Below are positions 52,019 through 60,531 of a DNA stretch of 64,000 nt, piece after piece. The notes under the pieces were generated by a model, which saw only the letters and a list, made by a program, of their open reading frames with translations, had not been told where the DNA came from and did no database searches. A program made the translations under genes and the position numbers. How positions within the stretch are numbered: position 1 is the stretch's first letter; every line of letters begins with the position of its first letter. Source of the DNA: Candidatus Rifleibacteriota bacterium (GTDB lineage: Bacteria > Muiribacteriota > Ozemobacteria > Ozemobacterales > Ozemobacteraceae); the NCBI GenBank assembly GCA_015232575.1, contig JADFZL010000002.1, positions 124,001-188,000 on the forward strand, read 5' to 3'.

Positions 52019-53318
52019 TTTTCACCATCTTTTCGATTGAATCATTGATCATTTTGCCGAGAACCTTTTCCTGATCGTCATTTGAAAGTGCTGCAAATTC
52101 ATCTGTCTGCGGAAACTCAGTTTTTACAAAACTGCACGTTTCTGAATATTTTTCAGCAAAAACCCATCGTTGTGCATTATCGCGCAGCAGAGTTTTCAGA
52201 TCAATGTTTTCTTTTCCTGTAACAAGACGAATTCTTCTGCTCAGATCTTTTTCCTGCAGAAAATGTCTGAAAAAACCGCACGCGTCGTCCAGGGAAGAGG
52301 GTTTAAAACCATCCAGAAAAATAATAACATCAACCATATCTTTTACAAATACTTCAATTATTTTTTCGGAAAAATTGAAACACCATGCGAATAATAAGGC
52401 CAGATGACGTTCATTTTCGAAAAACTCTGTGAGGGTGACTTTGATAACAATATCGCGTCGAATACGGAAAACAGCTCCTGAATCACGTTTATAGTATGTA
52501 AGCTGGTTCTCGATAAACTTGTAATCAAATAAATCGAATTCCATGCTCTCGTCAATGAATGCAAGCTCTGAGAGCACCAGGGATGCGATATTGCCTTTGT
52601 TTGTCAGTTCATCATAGCCGCCAAGCGGTAAGGTCTGTGGCTCGCCATATCTTGTCACAACCCACGATCCTTCTTCCCTGAGAGTAAAAACACTTCGTGT
52701 CCAGAAGAGCATGCCTTTCATTGCACGAGTCATGCGGCGAAAAAAGTAGCGATCAACGGGCCGATCAAACAGGTCTGGATGTCCGATCTCAAAAATATCG
52801 TCAGCGTAAAAACGAAATTCCAACCTGGAAAATTCACTTAAAGCTTTACTGTAAATATTTTCAAGTACAGCATCGACATCAAAACCGGCTGAATCGGCGT
52901 TTACAATATTAAAAGAGTTCTCAAGGTCAGAATCGGAAAAGACTATTTTTTCATGTCGGAATGAGGGTAGCCGCTCAATTATCTGCTGAAAAATGCCGGG
53001 AGCGATAGAAGTATTCCGATCAGCGCCACTCAGCAAAAAGATTCCCTCAAGACGGTCGGCTCCTTCTGCGGAGAAAATTTTGTTCAGATATTCGTTTTCC
53101 AGAGTAAATTCAGCGCTGTCAGAGAGCTTTTCGCCTTCTGCAATTGCCATGAATTTTTCCATCAGGCGTGCAATAAATCCCGGCGGAATGGCATGATAGC
53201 CACGTCTTACCATGTCTTTCCAGAAATCGCGTGCAAAAGCGTAAAGCTCTTTATAGCCAGATTTCTGCAGAGACATTTTGTACCAGAATGCTATTTGATC
53301 GGGTTGCAGGAACTTCAT
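51999..53318 (-). CDS. Unknown 439-aa protein downstream of MoxR
   Basis: A protein of 439 residues. Motifs: an N-terminal helical part (YKELYAFARDFWKDMVRRGY), and a central region with FLLSGADRNTSIAP and RMTRAMKGMLFWTRSVFTL. The C-terminal part has VDVIIFLDGFKPSSLDDACG. The position directly after moxR (12 bases) is where vWA-domain proteins usually sit, but a classical MIDAS motif (DxSxS...T...D) is not evident. It could be a degenerate vWA protein or an unrelated adaptor. No signal peptide or membrane helix is seen. Confidence 0.75.
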   Translation of the reverse strand: MKFLQPDQIAFWYKMSLQKSGYKELYAFARDFWKDMVRRGYHAIPPGFIARLMEKFMAIAEGEKLSDSAEFTLENEYLNKIFSAEGADRLEGIFLLSGADRNTSIAPGIFQQIIERLPSFRHEKIVFSDSDLENSFNIVNADSAGFDVDAVLENIYSKALSEFSRLEFRFYADDIFEIGHPDLFDRPVDRYFFRRMTRAMKGMLFWTRSVFTLREEGSWVVTRYGEPQTLPLGGYDELTNKGNIASLVLSELAFIDESMEFDLFDYKFIENQLTYYKRDSGAVFRIRRDIVIKVTLTEFFENERHLALLFAWCFNFSEKIIEVFVKDMVDVIIFLDGFKPSSLDDACGFFRHFLQEKDLSRRIRLVTGKENIDLKTLLRDNAQRWVFAEKYSETCSFVKTEFPQTDEFAALSNDDQEKVLGKMINDSIEKMVKNADRQI

Positions 53319-53330
53319 TGCTGAGAGACC

Positions 53331-54314
53331 TTAATCAAGATTTGCAAGTCTTTCTTCGATATAATCCTTAATTTTTCTGACATCGGAAAAGTTATTGCCG
53401 CAGTAGCAGAGAATCTTGAGATCATCGCGGGTTACATTTCCACCGTTAAATATGAAAGCCTGAGTCAATATGACTTTGTAGAGTTTGATCAGTTTGCGGT
53501 CGGTAATTTCAACCTTCAGTTCATCGGCAAGCACCGAAATTAAAGCTTTAAAAGCTGTAGTTATGCGCTCGTCGCCCAGCAGGTGCTTATCGTCTCGTTC
53601 AATGGCATTTGGCAGAACTGTTGATACGACATAATCATGTATTAAAATAAAATCATCGAGAGTGCAGTCTGATTTCCAGGGTTTTTCACGGTTATAGATG
53701 CGGCTTTCAAATGAAACGCCCATTCTAATCAATTCATGAAAACAGCTGTCACGAACGGAAAGTGTTTCGGCTTTAATTATAAAGCGGTCTTTCAGGGCGT
53801 CAAATTCCCCGAAATCCGGAATCTCGTTGCTGGCAGCAAACATGCACACCAGAGGCACTGGAATTGCTTTTCCTTCCTGATAATATTTTCGTTCGTTAAT
53901 TACAGTCAGCAGCATATTGAGAATGGCTGAATTGGCTTTGAATATTTCATCAAGAAATGCAATTTTAGCAGTGGGAAGATGGCCATCTACTTTGCGCAGA
54001 TATCGACCGCTTTTTAATTCCTGAATATCAACAGGTCCCATTATTTCGCTGGGTTCGGAAAATTTGGTCAGCATATATTCGAAATAGTCTTCTGATTTCA
54101 TTCCAAGGCCCTGGCAGAAAATAGAAACTAACATTGATTTTGCTGTTCCGGGTCTGCCAATGAAAAGCATGGGTTCCTGCGCTGCAACTGCTACCAGCAT
54201 CAGCTTCAGCAGATCACTTCTCTTTAGAAAAAAGTCATTCAGGCGTGTATAGTAATCAACAATTCTCGCTCGTGCTTCATTGATTTGATCAATATTCTGT
54301 GTCTGTAAAGTCAT
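53331..54314 (-). CDS. MoxR-family AAA+ ATPase
   Basis: About 327 residues from the ATG at 54314, which has GGAGA upstream; a longer frame starts at 54326 but lacks a site. Walker A is FIGRPGTAKSMLVSIF, Walker B KIAFLDEIFKANSAILNMLL, with sensor-1 NE in FAASNEIPDFGEFDALKDRF and an Arg finger in the following segment. MoxR ATPases act as chaperones or remodellers, often with vWA proteins. The gene sits between the 1010-residue protein and the 439-residue unknown. Confidence 0.92.
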   Translation of the reverse strand: MTLQTQNIDQINEARARIVDYYTRLNDFFLKRSDLLKLMLVAVAAQEPMLFIGRPGTAKSMLVSIFCQGLGMKSEDYFEYMLTKFSEPSEIMGPVDIQELKSGRYLRKVDGHLPTAKIAFLDEIFKANSAILNMLLTVINERKYYQEGKAIPVPLVCMFAASNEIPDFGEFDALKDRFIIKAETLSVRDSCFHELIRMGVSFESRIYNREKPWKSDCTLDDFILIHDYVVSTVLPNAIERDDKHLLGDERITTAFKALISVLADELKVEITDRKLIKLYKVILTQAFIFNGGNVTRDDLKILCYCGNNFSDVRKIKDYIEERLANLD

Positions 54315-54363
54315 TTTTTTCTCCATTGGTTATTAGTACTATAAAACAATAAATGGTATTTAA

Positions 54364-57300
54364 TTAAACATTGCAGGCATTGACGAATTCTTTATAAGCT
54401 TCATCACCACGCGCTGCTTGTACAAAAGCGTGTTGAATCCAGAAAACTTTGCGCTTTTCCAATAACTGATGAAACTCAAGTTTTTTTGGAACCAAATCTG
54501 CAAGTGTGCCAATACTCAAAAAGCACAAGACTGTTAATGTTTCAGCGAAAAGCTCATGATCATTATTTTTGGCTGCTTCAGTAAGCCAGCGCATTGCCCG
54601 TGCGGTTAAATTATCAAGCTGGAAGCGTCTGACAGGCGAGCTTGTAAGCAGGAGGCATAGAATAATCCATTCAACTGAAGCGCAGAAATCTCTCTGGCCA
54701 TTTGGAGGTTGTGGAATTCTATTTATGAGCAGATTGAAAAGGCGTTGTTCATCAACAGGTCTTCTATAGGCCAGCGACAGACGGAACATATCGCAATACA
54801 GGGTCAGGCTGAATATGTCCCAACCCTCTTTTTCATCTGTTTGGAATTTTGACGGAGCGAAGTATTTAATAAAGTCGGGGTGGGGGCCATATTCTGAAAC
54901 CATTAACAATAAGAGACGCTGTGATTTGGCCATCGCGACCACATCTTTAGAGTGGAGTGCCAGTTTGAAAAATTCGTCCCAGTTATTTTCGCCGTTGCTG
55001 AACCTGGTAAAAATAGCTCTGGCAATCGGTTTTCCATCAGATGCCTGCGGAAATTCGGTTTCACCATTGAGAGAGCGCATCCAGGCGACATTTTTGAGAA
55101 TTCCATATTTTTGGAACATTTCTTCGCTGCGATAAAATAGAAATGGAGGTTTATAAAGCTCACCAGTAAAGAAATCACGCAAAGGTGTTTCTTTGATTTT
55201 TTCCATGGTAAGCAATTTTATCCAACGACTTACTGCTGGCTGTAAACCTTCATTTGTCGCTGACTCTGGCCAATCATGAATCATCTGTAAAAAGAAAGCA
55301 GTTAAGTTCGTTTTTGAAGGGGTTTTCTTTTGATAACTATCGGAAGTTGGAGTGGGAGTATTTATTGGTCCGATGAGTTTTTCTGCAGCATCTTTGTCAA
55401 GATTTACAGCCAGAATTTTCTTTAATTGCATCCTTGCCACGTTAATAGCAGAAAGATTGTTGCAGCAACCAATCTGTTGCAGTAATTTCTTCACATTTAC
55501 CGAAATTCTGGGCAAATCTTTTAAAGTAAGCAGTTCAACACGGTTCTCAAAGTTCATACTGCCGATTCCGGCAATACTTGCTTCATTAAAACTGAAAAAC
55601 TTGCGTTTTTCTGCCGAAAAACCGTTTTTCATGCCTGCAACTGCCTGATTAAAAACGTCACGATCATCGAATTTTGCTGCGTATGTGAGTAACAAAGCAT
55701 AATGAAACTCAGAACTGACAGATTCGGACCGCATTGCTGAAAGCAGCCGACCTTTATCTTTTTCATTTATCTGATCTGAATGAAGTTTGACAAGTTCCGG
55801 ATGATCGCGGCAGAATTCGAGTGCACAGTCCACCAGAACGGGAGTATTACCTGTCAGAACTGCTGCATCCATGGCGGAAGCAAGAGAAGAAAATTTCATC
55901 TTCATGCGTCGTGTAATTTCGGAGCGTTTTTGCCATAGCTGTGAATTGGTTACGTTTATTAGAAGCTGACGATCAATATCTTCGACTTGCAGATGCAACT
56001 GAGCAGTTTCTGAATCTCCGATTTCCGGAATTACATCAAGATTGAATGAAGAACTGCGTCGTTTCCTGCCTTCGGCACCAGTTTCTTTGAAATTGCCAAC
56101 TTGTCCATTTTCAGACACTGCCTGAAGTTTCTGGTATATCTGGGTTTTTGATTCAATAAGAATCAACTGCTTTTTTTTTTTCAGTTCTTTGAACTCGAAC
56201 TGCCAGGATGGTTTCTGCATTTTTGCCTTGTCTATGGCGCTTTCTATCTCAAGTGTTATGAAGTCTTCAATATTTATCATGTCATCACTGCAGAGATGAA
56301 TGCAGCGAATTCCGTTCTCGCTGTTATCAAAACAGATATAATCAGCCATTTTTGCCGAGAACATTTTGTGAAGTCGATCTGAAGAGAGTTTTGGAGCGAG
56401 ACAATATCCTGACGGAATCATAACGTGTTCTTCACTTTCTCCATACGCTGGAAAAGCATCGGACAAAATGCTTGCCAGGCCTCGTTCAGTCTGATTATCT
56501 CTGGCTAGAATGAAAATCCTGCCATCATCACATGCCCAGCAGCGGTAATTGTGAAATTTTTTCAGTGATTCATTGCTGATAATTGCCTTGAGTCTGGATC
56601 GGTCTTCAATTTTCCAGAAAACTTCTGAAAGCTTTCGGTCAACTTTGCGTAGACATGGCTTGATTGAAAGGTTTTCAGTCAGATCTTTCTGCGGAACATT
56701 AATTTCTGCAAAATCGACTTTGATAATGCTTTCACCTTTTTTCCAGGAAGGTTTCAGATTGAGCAGATTTCCATTTTTTTGTATCAGAAGAATGCCGCTA
56801 TCCATGACTTTGAACTGATTAAAGCATTCGGGCCCGGAGAGACCATTAATTCGCCATCCGGCTTCAATATAGATTCCTGAGTGTCCTTCAACCTGGTTGA
56901 ACCATGTAAAACCAATCTGTTCAAGAGTATTGAAGACCCATAACGACGGATGAGAAATCTTCAGCAGAAAAGTTTCACGCTGATTATCAAAAACTGTAAA
57001 CTCAAACTGTCCCTGCTGAAGAATAAAATGATTTTTGATTGCAGCAAAGAGAACGTCCCGATCGGCGGTTACGAGAATTACTTCGTTAGCTACTTTTCGC
57101 GTTTCCTCTGGTTTGATGATAATTTTTCGAAAAAGATCCAGCCAGGACATTGTCTTAATCGGACCAGCCGGTGTTCCTTCTTCCCAGACTTTTTCGGGTG
57201 CCTGAATCTGACCCTGAATCAGAGTGTTGAGGCGGCCAAGTATGCTCTGTTCGGTGTTAATCTCCCACCATACAGGCCATGGCGGTTCGATTTCCTGTGT

Positions 57301-57396
57301 AAATCGTCCTTTTAACTGACCCGATGATGCAAAAAAGTTCACCGTCAGCAAGTCTGCCGGTGTTTTCATTCGCAGATATCTAAGAGGCTTGTTCAT
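54364..57396 (-). CDS. 1010-aa protein of the FtsH-MoxR cluster, unknown function
   Basis: A soluble 1010-residue protein. Residues 1-400 are beta-rich (FVNTL-type segments such as HPSLWVFNTLEQIGFTWF and NYRCWACDDGRIFILARDN) and look like two or three related small domains. A Lys-rich stretch (FKELKKKKQLILIES, near 415) separates them from a helical C-terminal half (about 490-1010; e.g. VLVDCALEFCRDHPELVK) that may be an alpha-solenoid. There are no transmembrane, signal or catalytic motifs. It lies between the FtsH-like protease and the MoxR ATPase. The size and layout suggest a scaffold or target-recognition component. Confidence 0.8.
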   Translation of the reverse strand: MNKPLRYLRMKTPADLLTVNFFASSGQLKGRFTQEIEPPWPVWWEINTEQSILGRLNTLIQGQIQAPEKVWEEGTPAGPIKTMSWLDLFRKIIIKPEETRKVANEVILVTADRDVLFAAIKNHFILQQGQFEFTVFDNQRETFLLKISHPSLWVFNTLEQIGFTWFNQVEGHSGIYIEAGWRINGLSGPECFNQFKVMDSGILLIQKNGNLLNLKPSWKKGESIIKVDFAEINVPQKDLTENLSIKPCLRKVDRKLSEVFWKIEDRSRLKAIISNESLKKFHNYRCWACDDGRIFILARDNQTERGLASILSDAFPAYGESEEHVMIPSGYCLAPKLSSDRLHKMFSAKMADYICFDNSENGIRCIHLCSDDMINIEDFITLEIESAIDKAKMQKPSWQFEFKELKKKKQLILIESKTQIYQKLQAVSENGQVGNFKETGAEGRKRRSSSFNLDVIPEIGDSETAQLHLQVEDIDRQLLINVTNSQLWQKRSEITRRMKMKFSSLASAMDAAVLTGNTPVLVDCALEFCRDHPELVKLHSDQINEKDKGRLLSAMRSESVSSEFHYALLLTYAAKFDDRDVFNQAVAGMKNGFSAEKRKFFSFNEASIAGIGSMNFENRVELLTLKDLPRISVNVKKLLQQIGCCNNLSAINVARMQLKKILAVNLDKDAAEKLIGPINTPTPTSDSYQKKTPSKTNLTAFFLQMIHDWPESATNEGLQPAVSRWIKLLTMEKIKETPLRDFFTGELYKPPFLFYRSEEMFQKYGILKNVAWMRSLNGETEFPQASDGKPIARAIFTRFSNGENNWDEFFKLALHSKDVVAMAKSQRLLLLMVSEYGPHPDFIKYFAPSKFQTDEKEGWDIFSLTLYCDMFRLSLAYRRPVDEQRLFNLLINRIPQPPNGQRDFCASVEWIILCLLLTSSPVRRFQLDNLTARAMRWLTEAAKNNDHELFAETLTVLCFLSIGTLADLVPKKLEFHQLLEKRKVFWIQHAFVQAARGDEAYKEFVNACNV

Positions 57397-57442
57397 TATT
57401 TTTTTAAGTCAGTATGTATCTTCTTAATAATTCGGTGATTCT

Positions 57443-57510
57443 CTGTCATTTCGACCAGAGGGAGAAATCGGCTTTCCTTTTGGAGATCTCTCCATTCGTT
57501 CGAGATGACA
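57443..57510. repeat. Palindromic intergenic repeat, copy B
   Basis: The left arm TGTCATTTCGACCAGAGGGA then GAAATC (57443-57469 region) pairs imperfectly with the right arm GATCTCTCCATTCGTTCGAG then ATGACA (57484-57510). It is the same element as at 43752-43816 and lies between the FtsH-like and 1010-residue genes. Confidence 0.72.
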
Positions 57511-57550
57511 ACGAAACAGGCGTTTCTACGTTATCTTTTTCATTCTACCA

Positions 57551-59635
57551 TTATTGATTAGACACGTTAGTATTATAGAATTGTTCAATTTCCTCAGGCT
57601 CCAGAGTTCGTTTCTGCTGCAAATAATCGACAAGTGCAATTACATTCTGGCGATTTTTTTCGATATATGCGCAAACATCAGAATATACCTTGTTTATTAT
57701 TTTGTTAATATGCGGGGAAAGCTGAGGCAGATAATAAGGGTCTGGCTGCCCATTCTGCTGGGAAAATTCGCGCGGCATTCCTATCATTCCGTAAACTGCA
57801 GCCATGTCTGTGGCAATAGCTGTAGCTTTGCGCAAATCCTGCGATGCACCGGTCGAGGTTTCCCCGAAGAATACTTTTTCAGCGGCATAGCCGCCGATTG
57901 AGATGCCAATTTCGCTGTATAAACGGCTTTCCGTATAAAAATGCGCCCTTTTCGAGATCGATTCGACAAAGCCAAGCGAATCAGTACCACCGCTTTCAAG
58001 AGTAATGCGCTTTATTTCCTGCTGGCGCTGGTAAAGGTAAAACATAAGTGCGTGTCCGGCTTCATGAGTTGCGACAACCCGCTCTTCATCTTTTGAGAGG
58101 CAGGCTTCCTGTACTAATGTTTTGAGCCATCGCTGCTGAGTTTCTTCGTCGGCAGTGTCTTTGTTATTATTTATAAGATAACGCTTAAGACCTTTTATCA
58201 AGGCACTCAGATGATCTCCTGTATACGGGGTTCCGAGGTTTGTTGCTCTTCCTGTCCAGTCGGCAAGTTTATCGATTTGTGGCTTATTCATGCCGGTTTC
58301 GAATTTCTGATTGTAGAGAGTCAGGATTGCTTTACGGTCTTCCCAATCGGGATATGGAATCTCAATTTGAAATTCAAAGCGGCCCGGGCGCAGAAAAGCT
58401 GGATCAAGACTATCAACAAAGTTTGTTGTTCCGATTACCAGTACCATCTGTTCTTTTCTGAATCCATCCATTTCGGTAAGAAGCTGGTTTACCATTGAAT
58501 GAGCTGACTGTGATGCGCCATCAGAAGCTGTGCCACTTCTGGCACCTGCGATAGAGTCAAGTTCGTCAAAAACGATTACAGAAGGAGCTGTAGCGCGGGC
58601 GCGTGCAAAAAGACGGCGAACATTGGCTTCACCTTCGCCGACCCATTTTGATTTCAATTCCGGACCATTGACTATGAAAATTGCGGCATTAAGCGCTTCG
58701 GCGATGCCTTTTGCAAAAAGGGTTTTACCTGTTCCGGGCGGACCATGAAAAATCATGCCGCGTGGAATAATCGACTCAATTTTGCGAATTTTTGCTTCAT
58801 CGCTCATCGATGCTGTGGCTTGCAACATCTGCAGGATATTCTCACGTATCTGAGTTTTAACATTTTTATAGCCCGCGATATCACGGTCCAGCTCAATTTC
58901 TGAAAGACCCACTCCGCCGCAGGCAGTATAATCGCGCAATTCCCTCATATAATTATTGTACATTTCCCTGTCAGACGGATCGAAATCGGCTTTGCGCGAA
59001 AAAATGCCCATTATTCCGCGGAAACGTATCGGATTTAATCCGGAAACGAACCTGTAGATACCCATCAGGTTTATCTTGCCAACTGCAAATTTACGCGCTT
59101 CAATTTCTGTTATTAGGTTGGCTATGCGGTTTCTGGGAATGCCAAGCATTTCGCAGCGTGCTGGAAATGCCTGTGCGATAAGCTCTGGCAAAGTGAAATC
59201 AGGGTCTTCAAATGCTATCAGGGTGAGCGTGGGATTTTCGTGAATAGTGGTCATAATTTCACGTGCTTCCATAGTCAGACCGCCGGGAATAGTCGAAGTA
59301 ATAATATCGAGATAAGGCAGAAAAAAGACTTTGTTCGGCTCAGTGTTGTTTACCAGATCACGCAGTTGCCCAACAATGCGACTGAGGCGCGAACCTGTCG
59401 TCGAGTCAGAGCTTCCCCGCCCGTCAATTATGCTTATGCTTTTGCCTTCGGTCGCAAGCCTGCGTTTTAAGATGCTCTGCAAATAAGGTATTATCTGCTT
59501 TTCACATCGAACGAGCACCGAAACTTCGTCTTTAAGTCGTCCGCACACAAAGCGCAATTGTTCCTGATAACATTGTTCAACAGCATCAAAAGGCGACAAT
59601 TTGCGTGGTAATTCGTTCAATGCAACTTCAAGCAT
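57551..59635 (-). CDS. Soluble FtsH-like AAA+ metalloprotease
   Basis: About 694 residues from the ATG at 59635, which follows GGAG; a longer frame to 59665 is unlikely. Residues 1-265 lack the membrane helices of normal FtsH and look like a degenerate AAA module (KVFFLPYLDIITS, LTLIAFEDPDFTLPEL, no Walker A). A canonical AAA domain follows (GPPGTGKTLFAKGIAEALN near 300, VIVFDELDSIAG near 355, RPGRFEFQIEIPYPD). The M41 peptidase domain has zinc ligands H524, H528 (HEAGHA) and D600 (GASQDL). It is therefore an active-looking ATP-dependent protease that is cytosolic. It heads the conserved-looking cluster with the 1010-residue and MoxR genes. Confidence 0.9.
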   Translation of the reverse strand: MLEVALNELPRKLSPFDAVEQCYQEQLRFVCGRLKDEVSVLVRCEKQIIPYLQSILKRRLATEGKSISIIDGRGSSDSTTGSRLSRIVGQLRDLVNNTEPNKVFFLPYLDIITSTIPGGLTMEAREIMTTIHENPTLTLIAFEDPDFTLPELIAQAFPARCEMLGIPRNRIANLITEIEARKFAVGKINLMGIYRFVSGLNPIRFRGIMGIFSRKADFDPSDREMYNNYMRELRDYTACGGVGLSEIELDRDIAGYKNVKTQIRENILQMLQATASMSDEAKIRKIESIIPRGMIFHGPPGTGKTLFAKGIAEALNAAIFIVNGPELKSKWVGEGEANVRRLFARARATAPSVIVFDELDSIAGARSGTASDGASQSAHSMVNQLLTEMDGFRKEQMVLVIGTTNFVDSLDPAFLRPGRFEFQIEIPYPDWEDRKAILTLYNQKFETGMNKPQIDKLADWTGRATNLGTPYTGDHLSALIKGLKRYLINNNKDTADEETQQRWLKTLVQEACLSKDEERVVATHEAGHALMFYLYQRQQEIKRITLESGGTDSLGFVESISKRAHFYTESRLYSEIGISIGGYAAEKVFFGETSTGASQDLRKATAIATDMAAVYGMIGMPREFSQQNGQPDPYYLPQLSPHINKIINKVYSDVCAYIEKNRQNVIALVDYLQQKRTLEPEEIEQFYNTNVSNQ

Positions 59636-59850
59636 TCCTGATCTCCAAAACCTAAAATATACCAATGCTCACTTAAAGATTTCAAATCTATGCTCTTAAT
59701 TTGTGAAAAAATATGAATTTATCAATGCTTTTAAACATGGCCTGTAATATTTCAATTTTATGGTAAAACATTTTAATAACGTTTATGTAATTACTCTTTT
59801 GATTGAAAACTGGAATCCGTGGGTTCTGACTTGCAGATGTTGTTTCCCTT

Positions 59851-60114
59851 TCAGTTTTTATCGTAATGATATCGGAATGATACAAACTTCAGCTGGTTGT
59901 CTTCGACCTTATAAACTATTCTGTGCTCATGATCTATTCTTCGTGACCAGAAACCTTTCAGATTGAATTTAAGAGGTTCTGGTTTTCCAATGCCTTCGAA
60001 TGGTGAACGGTCGATTTCTTTTATTAATTCATTGATTCTTTTCAACTGCTTTTTGTCATGCTCAAACCAGTATAAATAGTCTTTCCAGGCTTCATCAGTA
60101 AAAAGCTTATTCAT
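59851..60114 (-). CDS. yoeB: YoeB/Txe-family toxin
   Basis: 87 residues from the ATG at 60114, with E46, R65, H83 and Y84 at the catalytic positions of the YoeB ribosome-dependent mRNA interferase (PEPLKFN, SRRIDHEHRIVYKV, FRYHY). A longer frame starts at 60138 inside the antitoxin gene. The start overlaps the antitoxin stop by eight bases, typical for this pair. Confidence 0.95.
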   Translation of the reverse strand: MNKLFTDEAWKDYLYWFEHDKKQLKRINELIKEIDRSPFEGIGKPEPLKFNLKGFWSRRIDHEHRIVYKVEDNQLKFVSFRYHYDKN

Positions 60115-60364
60115 CTGATAACAACTGCTTTTCGACAACCTTGCCGTTATTCAGTTGTTCGATGGATTTCCTGAGATGTTTTGCATTAGCTTCATTGCTG
60201 AGCAGATAGCTGGTTTCAAGCAGGCTGTTGTATTCATTGATAGAAATCAGAACAAGGTTTTCGTTGTTTTTCCTTGAAATGATCATTGGTTCATGATCAT
60301 GAAACACTTTATCCAGATATCGTTTAAGGTTCTGTCGCAGGTCAGAATAAGATACAGCATCCAT
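60107..60364 (-). CDS. yefM: YefM/Phd-family antitoxin
   Basis: 85 residues from the ATG at 60364 (MDAVSYSDLRQNLKRYLDKV) preceded by GGAGAGAG; a longer start at 60421 is unsupported. The N-terminal DNA-binding and dimerisation domain continues with PMIISRKNNENLVLISINEY. The C-terminal flexible tail (LRKSIEQLNNGKVVEKQLL) should bind YoeB. The gene is autoregulated, as the operator upstream shows. Confidence 0.95.
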   Translation of the reverse strand: MDAVSYSDLRQNLKRYLDKVFHDHEPMIISRKNNENLVLISINEYNSLLETSYLLSNEANAKHLRKSIEQLNNGKVVEKQLLSDE

Positions 60365-60378
60365 ATTTCTCTCTCCTT

Positions 60379-60412
60379 TGTACAGGATAATGTACTTAAA
60401 AAGATTTGTCAA
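60379..60412 (-). promoter_or_regulatory. yefM-yoeB promoter with overlapping YefM operator
   Basis: On the minus strand: -35 TTGACA (60407-60412), 17-base spacer, -10 TATCCT (60384-60389). Two TGTACA-type palindromic cores, TGTACA (60379-60384) and TGTAC (60391-60395), lie 12 bases apart centre to centre across the -10 region. The E. coli YefM operator has the same TGTACA core and, as I recall, the same spacing, so autorepression is likely conserved. Confidence 0.82.
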
Positions 60413-60480
60413 TATATGCAACTTTTTGAAAAATTGATATTTTTACTTCAAATTGCGGATTATATTTTATCATAATTATT

Positions 60481-60518
60481 GCCGCCCCCCAAAATGCGTT
60501 TTATTCTTTGGGGGCGGC
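60481..60518 (-). terminator. GC-rich hairpin after secreted-protein gene
   Basis: The stem GCCGCCCCCCAAAA / TTTGGGGGCGGC (one mismatch/bulge) with a loop of about 12 bases lies 14 bases downstream of the 442-residue gene. The T-tract is poor, so it may be a terminator or an mRNA-end stabiliser. Confidence 0.6.
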
Positions 60519-60531
60519 GTGAAGTTTTGTT

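Noticed and set aside
51999-53318. vWA domain in the 439-residue protein
   Set aside because: No clear MIDAS motif could be seen, so it is left as unknown despite its expected position after moxR.
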